This document shows positions 1 through 5,576 of a stretch of DNA of 5,576 nt, one piece after another; within the stretch, counting starts at the first letter, position 1; each line of letters begins with the position of its first letter. This stretch comes from Acidobacteriota bacterium. Its GTDB lineage: Bacteria; Acidobacteriota; UBA6911; RPQK01. The position numbers and the translations under genes were made by a program. The notes under the pieces are model-generated. The model searched no databases. It worked only from the letters and a program-made list of their open reading frames with translations, and had not been told where the DNA came from. The stretch lies in contig RPQK01000542.1 in NCBI GenBank assembly GCA_003819755.1, positions 1 through 5,576 on the forward strand, written 5' to 3'.

Positions 1-12
1 GCGAACGGGACA

Positions 13-52
13 GCTTAGGACGCGAAAAGGTAGGCGAAAATCGATCCTAAGC
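13..52. repeat. Inverted repeat with 8-bp arms
   Basis: GCTTAGGA at 13-20 pairs perfectly with TCCTAAGC at 45-52 across a 24-base loop. The loop itself carries GCGAAAA twice, at 22-28 and 34-40. The element lies about 90 bases beyond the stop codon of the membrane-protein gene, so it could form a hairpin in that transcript. No T run follows on either strand, so it is not a classical intrinsic terminator. It may instead belong to the possible mobile-element edge in 1-142. The pairing is seen directly; any role is unknown. Confidence 0.4.
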
Positions 53-53
53 G

Positions 54-132
54 ACTCCTGCGAGCCATAGAATCGACTAACAGGCTGAAGACACACGACA
101 TATTCAGGTCCGACCCCTCTTCCCCTCTTCCC
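54..132 (-). other. Possible REP/RAYT-type element edge (degenerate)
   Basis: Read on the minus strand, this stretch has a purine tract made of a tandem 8-bp unit (CCCCTCTT at 114-121 and 122-129 on the plus strand). It runs straight into a GGTC-C-GACC palindrome (107-115) followed by CTGAATAT. The G-rich lead, GTC-GAC palindrome and CTGAATAT order resembles sequence I recall flanking REP-associated Y1 transposases in many environmental genomes. An ATG at 68-66 on the minus strand opens only a 17-codon frame beginning M-A-R-R-S-R-L before a stop, so no transposase survives here. The resemblance is from memory and weak. The repeat and palindrome are real; the identity is inference. Confidence 0.22.
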
Positions 133-142
133 GCCGTCCGTC

Positions 143-1066
143 TTACACGACCTTCGGGATAGGCGGAATCGGCGGAATGCGTAGCTTTTCGCTACGATGC
201 TTTTCGAAGGCTGCGGCCAGTTCTCGTGGATCACCATCCACAGCGATCAGGTAGAAAAGGTCCGGCCCGCGCAGCAGAAGGGTCCGGCCATTCGGCCGAA
301 GCGCGTTGACAGCATAGAAACGGGGCCGCGGAATCTGTTTGTTGAAATAGCGATACTGGTCGACGGCAGCGGCTGCGCCCAGCGTGAGGTTGGGACCAAT
401 CTGATACTGGAGGAAGGCTCCGGCCTCCATGTCACTCAGATCCCGGATTTCCTCCAGGTCGTCGAATCCAATCCGTACGTCCCAGCGGGGATTCTTGCTC
501 CCCCCCATCACTCGCATGAGGTTGGGAAAGACAAGCCCGTCAGCTTCTACCCTGAATGGACGACCCGGCGCGATCCCGCCAGTCACTTTCTTGAGCAGCA
601 TCAGGAACGGGATCCGGAGAATGAGGTAGACCAGGACGACTGCGAGCTCGGTGTAAAAGATCCGGTTCAGGCCTGGCTGCCCGTTGGTCCAGTTGTAAGC
701 AAGGCCAACGAGCAGTCCCGCCAGCATCAGGAAGGGCAGAGCCAGAAAGACGAGGCCCTTGAAAAGGGTGGTCCATCGTTCGACGTAAGCAGCGGCGTTG
801 GCCGCCTGCGCGATGGCGTCCGGTCCCGGCTGATGAGATAGTCTGTCCTCACGAATCTCGCGGGCAAGGCGCAGGGTATAGCGGCCTCCTTCGAGCATGA
901 AAAGGCCGAGCAGGGGCGCAATCAGCCACGCCCACCCGGGGAAATCCGGATTCACCTCCCCCGGGAATGCGTCGAGCGGCAGGGTGAGGGCGACAAAAAG
1001 CAGCAGTCCTCCCCAGGCAATCAGAACCATGGCCCTCAAGACTTCCACGCGCCGGATGCTTCCCAT
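143..1066 (-). CDS. Four-helix inner-membrane protein of unknown function
   Basis: This is a 307-residue protein that I do not recognise as a named family. Hydrophobic stretches at about 13-31, 45-59, 103-124 and 140-158 look like four membrane helices arranged as two hairpins. The loop between helices 2 and 3 (60-102) is charged and has an Ala-rich stretch at 85-93. From about 160 onward the protein is soluble. Alternating hydrophobic stretches (FRVEADGLVF at 171-180, WDVRIGFDDLEEI at 195-207, RTLLLRGPDL at 261-270) and a final amphipathic helix (279-292) suggest a PH-like or similar beta-rich fold, which is speculative. The tail is Pro-rich (IPPIPPIP, 297-304). The ATG at 1066 is chosen because GAGGAGG lies 7 bases upstream; an internal Met at 13 has no such site and would cut into helix 1. 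The nearest gene upstream on this strand is the peptidase, 236 bases away, so co-transcription is doubtful. Confidence 0.8.
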   Translation of the reverse strand: MGSIRRVEVLRAMVLIAWGGLLLFVALTLPLDAFPGEVNPDFPGWAWLIAPLLGLFMLEGGRYTLRLAREIREDRLSHQPGPDAIAQAANAAAYVERWTTLFKGLVFLALPFLMLAGLLVGLAYNWTNGQPGLNRIFYTELAVVLVYLILRIPFLMLLKKVTGGIAPGRPFRVEADGLVFPNLMRVMGGSKNPRWDVRIGFDDLEEIRDLSDMEAGAFLQYQIGPNLTLGAAAAVDQYRYFNKQIPRPRFYAVNALRPNGRTLLLRGPDLFYLIAVDGDPRELAAAFEKHRSEKLRIPPIPPIPKVV

Positions 1067-1302
1067 TGCTTTTCCTCCTCTGAACTACTGCCAACTGCGA
1101 ACCGCCCTGATTCCCATTGCGGGCTGTTTGCTGCCTGCCGACTCAGCTGCCCGCTAGCTTTGCGCTCTGGCACTTCGACGATCTGATCGAAGACGATCGC
1201 ACGTCGACGGGCGAACCGGCTGATTGGCCGCCACGGGCGTCCGCTCCCGGATGGTCGCCTTCACTTTCATCCGCTCAATCCCCCAGGACAAGCGCGGATC
1301 AT
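1067..1302. other. Intergenic region between peptidase and membrane-protein genes
   Basis: These 236 bases hold no convincing gene. The only open frames are short and lack ribosome binding sites or recognisable protein. A small inverted repeat, CTTCGA at 1173-1178 and TCGAAG at 1187-1192 with an 8-base loop, is visible, and GACGATC occurs at 1177-1183 and again at 1192-1198. There is no T run, so it is not a clear terminator for the peptidase gene. A promoter for the membrane-protein gene is expected here, but I could not pick out a good one. Confidence 0.5.
1074..1080 (-). promoter_or_regulatory. Strong Shine-Dalgarno site of the membrane-protein gene
   Basis: GAGGAGG on the minus strand sits 7 bases before the ATG at 1066. 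It decides between this start and the in-frame Met 12 codons later. Confidence 0.7.
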
Positions 1303-2193
1303 TCAACGCCCGCGCCTTGTTGTCAAGGCAAGAGTGTAAAGGACCACTAACCTCGGTCCCGGTATTCCCGCCGGAGCTTTAGAATCCGAAGGCCGCAAAA
1401 TTGAATTCCGAAGCTCGGGAACCATGATTCGCACTCGCTTGACACTCCGGTCGCCACGATTGTCCGCATTCACACAGAGCTGGGACAGCATTGCGTGAAA
1501 TTCCGACCTCACACTATCCGTGGGATAGTCGCCCGCATTAGCAGGGGTGCCAAACCGTTTGTTGAAGCGGTTCATTTTGGCGATCGCTGAGGCAAGCGCA
1601 CGGGTATCAGCCCCGATATCGTGAAGCGTCAGGACGGCCACCGCGTCACACCAAAGCTCCAGCTGCTGAACCTGCTCGTGATCTTCGCCGCTCTTAGCCT
1701 TCTCGTACTCGTTCCAGATGTACTCGTGCCCGAGCTCATGAGCCACGAGGGCCTGAAGTTCGGCGGCCGTCAATAGACGGAGCGCCTGCTCGGAAACAAG
1801 AAGCACGCACCGGGCATGAATGGCGACTGCTGCCTGGAAAGCCTGTATCACCTTGAGCTCCATGACTGATTCCCTGTCGTGGTAAGCGAGGATGGGGGCC
1901 AGCGTGCTGACCTTGGCAACCTCGCCGGCAGCCGGCATTATTTCACCCTCGCGCGGCAGAGACGCCAGCACTTGAGACCTCATTGCATCTGACAGCCTTG
2001 GTGGCCGGATCGCTTTGAAGTATCCCCTGAAGTCACCTGCTTGCACAGGACGGAGCCGGTCGAGGGTTGCTGAGATGATCCTGGCGGCCTTTGGGGCCGA
2101 CTGCCGAATGACCGAGCCTGATGAACCGCCTTGCGAGACCAGATTGGAGACCAGAAAGCCGAATACTACGAGGAACTGAACCGTCCGTTTCAT
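1303..2193 (-). CDS. Exported M48-like zinc metallopeptidase
   Basis: This 296-residue protein begins with a signal-peptide-like segment: K2 R3, then a hydrophobic core at about 5-19, with likely cleavage near residue 20 and no lipobox Cys. The mature part should therefore lie in the periplasm or outside the cell. The catalytic core is H152-E-L-G-H156-E: two His zinc ligands, with Glu153 as catalytic base. A second helix, LELWCDAVAV at 178-187, provides Glu179 as the likely third zinc ligand in the E-xxx-D layout of M48/gluzincin peptidases. It follows the HExxH by about 23 residues, which is short but workable. Residues 142-151 (TAAELQALVA) match the helix that normally leads into HExxH in M48 proteins. 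The flanking regions are not recognised, and there are no clear transmembrane helices as in HtpX. The substrate is unknown. The start is supported by a purine-rich GGAAGGTGG tract just upstream. It is transcribed divergently from the membrane-bound regulator at 2378. Confidence 0.82.
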   Translation of the reverse strand: MKRTVQFLVVFGFLVSNLVSQGGSSGSVIRQSAPKAARIISATLDRLRPVQAGDFRGYFKAIRPPRLSDAMRSQVLASLPREGEIMPAAGEVAKVSTLAPILAYHDRESVMELKVIQAFQAAVAIHARCVLLVSEQALRLLTAAELQALVAHELGHEYIWNEYEKAKSGEDHEQVQQLELWCDAVAVLTLHDIGADTRALASAIAKMNRFNKRFGTPANAGDYPTDSVRSEFHAMLSQLCVNADNRGDRSVKRVRIMVPELRNSILRPSDSKAPAGIPGPRLVVLYTLALTTRRGR

Positions 2194-2318
2194 CGCCCAC
2201 CTTCCTTGTTGATCACGGGCGCGAGCGTGGCAGGCGGACGATCAGGAAGTCCTCCGGACGGTCTCAGGCTTGATTCAGCTTTCTTTCACGCTATTGTCAG
2301 AAATGGCTCAAGAGGACA

Positions 2319-2347
2319 TTGAGCGGGTTGAAGCCCGGCGTTATACT
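2319..2347 (+). promoter_or_regulatory. Predicted sigma70-type promoter of the regulator gene
   Basis: A -35 element TTGAGC (2319-2324, four of six to TTGACA) and a -10 element TATACT (2342-2347, five of six to TATAAT) are separated by exactly 17 bases. Transcription would start near 2354, leaving a short leader that contains the GGGAGG ribosome binding site and leads to the ATG at 2378. The promoter lies inside the longer open frame that begins with a TTG at 2270, which argues against that upstream start. This is a consensus match by eye, not measured. Confidence 0.55.
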
Positions 2348-2361
2348 CGGTATCACCTTCC

Positions 2362-2367
2362 GGGAGG
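2362..2367 (+). promoter_or_regulatory. Shine-Dalgarno site deciding the regulator start
   Basis: GGGAGG lies 10 bases before the ATG at 2378. The spacing is slightly long but acceptable. The alternative in-frame starts at 2270 (TTG) and 2303 (ATG) lack a comparable site, and both fall upstream of the predicted promoter's start point. Confidence 0.55.
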
Positions 2368-2377
2368 ACTCCGAGCC

Positions 2378-4492
2378 ATGAGGCATGATCTGCGAATCGA
2401 CGACTGGCGGGTCGAGCCGGACGTAGGAAAGCTCAGCCGTGGTGAGGAGCAGTGCCAGCTCGAACTGAAGGTCATGGACTTACTCGTTCACCTGGCTGAG
2501 CATGCCGGCGAGGTCCTCACCAAGGAGCGCCTCATCCGCGCCGTCTGGCCGGACACCTTCGTCACAGATGAAGTGCTCTCGAACGCCATTTGGCAACTCC
2601 GCAAGGCGCTCGGCGATGATGCCAGGCATCCGCGCTATATCGAGACGCTCCCGCGTCGAGGGTACCGGCTGATCGCCCCGGTTGAATTCCGTGGCGACAG
2701 TTCGCAGGATGCCGGTGAATCAAAGATTCGATCGAAGGCCGTCCAGCCGCAAACGCATCGGTGGGTGCTCGCGTTGACAGTGGCTCTGGTCCTGCTTGGC
2801 GCCGCGGTGGTCCTCGTTATCTGGTTTCCTCGAACGACGCTGGCGCCAACCGGAGCTCCCACATTGCGAGCGGTTCCGTTCACGAGCTATTCCGGGTCTG
2901 AGGAACGTCCCGACTTCTCGCCCCAAGGAGACCGGATCGCGTATCAATGGACCGCAAAAGACGAGACGAACGGGAACTCGGACATCTACGTCAAGCAGGT
3001 GGGCCTTGGGGAGCCTTTGAGGCTGACGTCGGATCCAAACCCGGACATGTGCCCCAGGTGGTCTCCCGACGGCCAGCGGATCGCCTTTGTCCGTTGGCTT
3101 TCCGATAGAGCAGCCATAGTCGAGGTGCCTGCCCTGGGTGGATCGGAACGGACACTCGCGGAGCTCCGCACTAACGTCAGGCTGTATGATCAGGGGGGAC
3201 TAAGTGACCTGTCCTGGTCGCCTGATGGAAAGCGCCTGGCTGTTTCGTTTCGCCCTCACGGCACGCTTGAAGCACGCTGCCATCTCCTCGATGTCGATTC
3301 CGGCCACTTGGAGGCGTGCACCTCGCCACCCAAGGGAACTTTCGGTGATTACTACGGTCAGTTTTCACCCGACGGCAGTGCGATTGCCTTTTTTCGACGG
3401 AAGGCTTGGGGGATCTGCGACTTGTATCAGCAGTCTCTGCCGAAGGGTCCGGTGCAGCAGTTGACGTTCGAGAGTTTCCCCGGGGCGCGCGGGCTGGCCT
3501 GGATGCCAGATGGCAGGCAAATTGTCTTCGCCGCAGACGATCGCCTCTGGCGGGTCGCTATTCCAGGAGGTGGCCCGGTACCTTTGACCGGAACTGGAGA
3601 GAATCTGGCAAGGGAATACCCGGCGATGTCCAGGAAGGGTAGCCTTTTGGCCTACGCCCAAGGCACGCCTTTCCAGCACGATATCTGGCGACTCGCTAAT
3701 CCACTCGTGGAAGACACCAGTCAGGCAGGAGCCGAGCGCATCATCTCTTCGACACGCGGGGAGGACAATCCTCAATTTTCCCCCGATGGAAACAGGATTG
3801 CGTTTGCGTCGAACAGGACCGGGTATTTTGAGATCTTTGTCTGCAACAGCGACGGCTCCCAGTTGAGGCAGGTCACAGACCTGAAGACCGATAGCGGCTC
3901 ACCGACCTGGTCGCCGGATGGCCGGCAAATTTGCTTCGACAGTTGGAACCAAGATGCAGAGATCTACGTGGTGAACGCCGAAGGGGGCGCGCCGCGCCGA
4001 CTAACCACTCACCCCGCTGCCGATGTCACCCCCACCTGGTCGCGAGACGGCCGATCGGTCTATTTCTCCTCTAATCGGTCTGGAAGATATGAAATCTGGA
4101 AGACAACGCTCGGGGGAAGTGAGGTCAGCCAGGTGACAAGGCAAGGCGGGTTCCGTGGCATAGAGTCGATCGATGGCACACGGTTGTACTACGCGAATGG
4201 CTTTCCTGGGCAGATCACGGTAATGCCGACGGGGGGAGGGCCAGAGACCCGGATTCTGAACAAAAACCTTTCCTTTGTTCAATGGGACTTGAGCTCAGCG
4301 GGAATCTATTTCAGAGACGCACGGAAGGTTTATTTCCTCGATTTTAAGAGCGGGAGGACGCGCGAAGTGCTGACGTTGAACGTACCGGATCCCGCGGTAT
4401 TGAGAGTCACCCTCGACGGCCGCTGGTTTCTCTGCTCCGGTTCCGACCCGCAAGAGGGCTCGGACATCGTGCTGGTCGAAGATTTCCGTTGA
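2378..4492 (+). CDS. Membrane-anchored winged-helix regulator with TolB/PD40 propeller sensor
   Basis: The protein has 704 residues from the ATG at 2378. Residues 1-102 are an OmpR/CadC-type winged helix (Trans_reg_C): the TKERLIRAVWP helix at 48-58, the recognition helix around VTDEVLSNAIWQLRKALGD at 62-80, and the wing hairpin RYIETLPRRGYRLIAPV at 86-102. No receiver domain precedes it. A linker leads to one membrane helix at about 128-150. The remainder is a row of beta-propeller PD40/TolB-type repeats with S-x-D-G cores at about 180, 228, 280, 329, 375, 417, 467, 511, 554 and 596, enough for two propellers. The layout implies cytoplasmic DNA binding and a periplasmic propeller that senses a ligand or protein, as in ToxR/CadC one-component regulators; this wHTH-TM-TolB arrangement is abundant in Acidobacteriota. 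The ligand and target genes are unknown. An upstream TTG at 2270 keeps the frame open for 36 more codons, but the promoter and ribosome binding site favour 2378. The gene is divergent from the peptidase and convergent with the beta-galactosidase remnant. Confidence 0.9.
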   Translation: MRHDLRIDDWRVEPDVGKLSRGEEQCQLELKVMDLLVHLAEHAGEVLTKERLIRAVWPDTFVTDEVLSNAIWQLRKALGDDARHPRYIETLPRRGYRLIAPVEFRGDSSQDAGESKIRSKAVQPQTHRWVLALTVALVLLGAAVVLVIWFPRTTLAPTGAPTLRAVPFTSYSGSEERPDFSPQGDRIAYQWTAKDETNGNSDIYVKQVGLGEPLRLTSDPNPDMCPRWSPDGQRIAFVRWLSDRAAIVEVPALGGSERTLAELRTNVRLYDQGGLSDLSWSPDGKRLAVSFRPHGTLEARCHLLDVDSGHLEACTSPPKGTFGDYYGQFSPDGSAIAFFRRKAWGICDLYQQSLPKGPVQQLTFESFPGARGLAWMPDGRQIVFAADDRLWRVAIPGGGPVPLTGTGENLAREYPAMSRKGSLLAYAQGTPFQHDIWRLANPLVEDTSQAGAERIISSTRGEDNPQFSPDGNRIAFASNRTGYFEIFVCNSDGSQLRQVTDLKTDSGSPTWSPDGRQICFDSWNQDAEIYVVNAEGGAPRRLTTHPAADVTPTWSRDGRSVYFSSNRSGRYEIWKTTLGGSEVSQVTRQGGFRGIESIDGTRLYYANGFPGQITVMPTGGGPETRILNKNLSFVQWDLSSAGIYFRDARKVYFLDFKSGRTREVLTLNVPDPAVLRVTLDGRWFLCSGSDPQEGSDIVLVEDFR

Positions 4493-4499
4493 CTCGCGG

Positions 4500-5264
4500 C
4501 GTAGCTCCAAGAAAAACTCCCTGCCTTTCTTCCGACCAAAGGGCCTCCCACGGCACTCGGATCAACTGGCTCTGTTTCGGCTGGATGTCCACTGAAAGCG
4601 GCCCGTGTTGGATCACTTCTCCGTCTTCGGAGAGCTCCCATTCGGCCATCAGCGAATTCAGGTTGGAGAAGGCATACCGATTCGTGACACGCGCCTCCCG
4701 CCTCGAGGAATCGACCGCTTCGATCAGGACGGGCTGCGGAACCTTCTTAACCTGCCACAGTTCTGGCTGGACACTCCGATCAGGCCAGACGAGTCCATAG
4801 TCCCGGGCCCCGATTCCAAGGGAGTAAAACTCGCCCGGCTTCTCCTCCGTTTCAAAGGGGACGTGCAGAACCAGTGCTGGTAACTCTCCCCGGTCTTGTC
4901 CGGAGTAATTCGTTACCTCCACTGTGACCGTCAAGCGGGCATCCCGGCCGCCATCGCCAAGGACCGTAACAACCGAAGGAAAAAGTCTCGAGGCGCGTCT
5001 TGCGGAGTGGGCGCCCAGTGGAATTTCCAACTGCCGTTAAGCAACTGGAAAAACGGGGAATCGAGCCTGCGGTCGGCTAGCGCCTGCTCCAGATGGGCAT
5101 AGGGAACGATTGGCACATGAGTGTCTTCCTGATTGCGCTGCACCACGGCGGGATCCTGCCACTCAGGCAATTGCTGGGCGGCAAAGCCAGCCGGATTGCC
5201 CATGATGACCAGACCCAGGCGCCCCGGCACAGTCAGGCCAGCAGACGCCTTGCCCCTGTTTCAT
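4500..5264 (-). pseudogene. Remnant of exported LacZ-type GH2 beta-galactosidase
   Basis: The family hydrolyses terminal beta-galactosides and is normally about 1,000 residues; only about 240 codons remain, in two frames. From the ATG at 5264 the frame breaks after about four codons, then resumes one base over as a signal-peptide-like stretch followed by a clear LacZ N-terminus: LPEWQDPAVVQRN, then SPFFQLLNGSWKFHWAPTPQ, matching E. coli WENPGVTQLN and LRSLNGEWRFAWFPAP. At about 4980 the frame shifts again into a domain-2 piece (GRDARLTVTVEVTNYSGQ). This jumps near 4840-4800 to domain 4: GLVWPDRSVQPELWQVKKV, then NRYAFSNLNSLMAEWELSEDG and LSVDIQPKQSQLIRVP, ending near 4550. Most of domain 1, the catalytic barrel with both active-site Glu residues (461 and 537 in E. 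coli), and domain 5 are missing, so no activity is possible. The frame continues antisense into the regulator's 3' end, but without recognisable homology. The boundary at 4500 is approximate. Confidence 0.82.
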
Positions 5265-5268
5265 CGAG

Positions 5269-5275
5269 CCTCCTC
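5269..5275 (-). promoter_or_regulatory. Surviving Shine-Dalgarno site of the beta-galactosidase remnant
   Basis: GAGGAGG on the minus strand lies 4 bases before the ATG at 5264. It marks the original gene start even though the frame breaks a few codons later. A weak promoter-like pair, TTGACG (5311-5306) and TACCCT (5287-5282) with an 18-base spacer, lies just upstream on the same strand; the -10 matches only three of six. Confidence 0.5.
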
Positions 5276-5475
5276 ACGGTGAGGGTAGTTCGGGGGATCG
5301 AGGAGCGTCAAGCGGAGAAAGCGCTCGAGGCAAACCGCTCGAAGGGAGTTGTTGGGAGACAGCTGGCGGAAGACAGCGTCCTGCCGTGGCCGTTACTTGA
5401 CGGACACGAGGTAAACAGTTTCCTCTAGTGGCTACCAAGTCTGACAGAGCCGTAAGAGCTTCGTTCATGCTTCTC
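5276..5475. other. Gene-free stretch upstream of the beta-galactosidase remnant
   Basis: No recognisable gene or RNA is visible. The short open frames on both strands have no family signature and no ribosome binding site. It probably held the promoter of the former beta-galactosidase gene. Confidence 0.45.
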
Positions 5476-5497
5476 TTACCATCGATTCATGATGGGA
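5476..5497. repeat. Imperfect palindrome, copy 1 of a pair
   Basis: TTACCATCGATTCATGATGG starts at 5476 and continues with GA. CCATC at 5479-5483 pairs with GATGG at 5491-5495. It shares the first ten bases (TTACCATCGA) and the last seven (GATGGGA) with a second copy starting exactly 55 bases later. It could be an operator half of a paired site or a dispersed repeat. Confidence 0.5.
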
Positions 5498-5530
5498 GTT
5501 GATTTAATAACTAGATCCGTGAGATGCTCG

Positions 5531-5552
5531 TTACCATCGACAAACGATGGGA
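5531..5552. repeat. Palindrome, copy 2 of a pair
   Basis: TTACCATCGACAAACGATGG starts at 5531 and continues with GA. CCATCG at 5534-5539 pairs perfectly with CGATGG at 5545-5550 around a 5-base loop. It matches copy 1 outside the loop, and both copies follow a related ATGCTnC-like lead. The window ends 24 bases later, so further copies or the controlled gene may lie beyond. Confidence 0.5.
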
Positions 5553-5576
5553 AAAAGATGAGAGACGCACCTGAAC

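Noticed and set aside
13..52. Intrinsic terminator for the membrane-protein gene
   Set aside because: The stem has only 8 bp with a 24-base loop and no T run on the transcribed strand.
197..841. Long plus-strand open frame of 214 codons opposite the membrane-protein gene
   Set aside because: It is fully antisense to a gene with a good ribosome binding site and coherent membrane helices. Its own translation is low-complexity polar sequence with no family signature, and it has no ribosome binding site.
3365..3775. Minus-strand open frame of 136 codons inside the regulator gene
   Set aside because: It is a shadow of the propeller-repeat coding region; the sense strand shows clear S-x-D-G repeats throughout.
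4407..5030. Treating the minus-strand frame as an intact 207-residue gene
   Set aside because: It starts inside the LacZ family sequence in a different frame from the true N-terminus, covers two non-adjacent GH2 domains, and its last 45 or so residues run antisense into the regulator without homology.
5274..5468. Minus-strand open frame of 64 codons upstream of the beta-galactosidase remnant
   Set aside because: The translation is Pro/Ser-rich without a recognisable domain, and no ribosome binding site precedes its ATG. It most likely lies in former promoter DNA.
5476..5552. CRISPR array
   Set aside because: There are only two copies, the centre of the repeat varies rather than being conserved, and no cas gene is present. 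Paired palindromes explain it better.
5558..5576. Start of a new plus-strand gene (ATG AGA GAC GCA)
   Set aside because: Only six codons are visible and the upstream GGGA is a weak ribosome binding site, so a gene cannot be supported within the window.

Overview
The window is moderately GC-rich bacterial DNA carrying three intact genes and one wrecked gene. No RNA gene, CRISPR array or intact mobile element was seen. A membrane-anchored winged-helix/TolB-propeller regulator beside a secreted HExxH peptidase, plus the remnant of an exported GH2 beta-galactosidase, is the kind of gene content common in Acidobacteriota (Solibacter-like or Terriglobia-like genomes). That assignment is an inference from gene content, not from a marker gene.

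Layout. Positions 1-142 hold no gene. They contain an inverted repeat, a tandem polypyrimidine tract and a GGTC-C-GACC palindrome, and may be the worn edge of a REP/transposase-type element. Positions 143-1066 (minus) encode a four-helix inner-membrane protein of unknown function with a C-terminal soluble domain. Positions 1067-1302 are intergenic. Positions 1303-2193 (minus) encode an exported M48-like zinc metallopeptidase. A divergent intergenic region follows; inside it a good sigma70-type promoter (TTGAGC, 17 bp, TATACT) and a GGGAGG ribosome binding site fix the start of the next gene at 2378. Positions 2378-4492 (plus) encode a 704-residue one-component transmembrane regulator: an N-terminal OmpR/CadC-type winged helix, one membrane helix, and about ten PD40/TolB-type propeller repeats outside the membrane.

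Positions 4500-5264 (minus), convergent with the regulator, are a pseudogene of a LacZ-type GH2 beta-galactosidase. It keeps a ribosome binding site and start codon, a signal-peptide-like stretch broken by a one-base slip in a G run, the LacZ N-terminus, a piece of domain 2, and most of domain 4. The catalytic barrel and domain 5 are gone. Positions 5276-5576 carry no gene but hold two near-identical imperfect palindromes 55 bp apart, possible operators or a dispersed repeat.

How the genes work together: the peptidase and the regulator are divergent neighbours, and both act (catalytic and sensory domains) on the far side of the inner membrane. The regulator could control the peptidase, but no operator was identified. 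The membrane protein has its own strong ribosome binding site and a 236-base gap upstream, so it is probably a separate unit. I did not find a convincing new biological system. The most interesting items are the staged decay of the beta-galactosidase, the membrane-spanning regulator with its revised start, and the paired palindromes.
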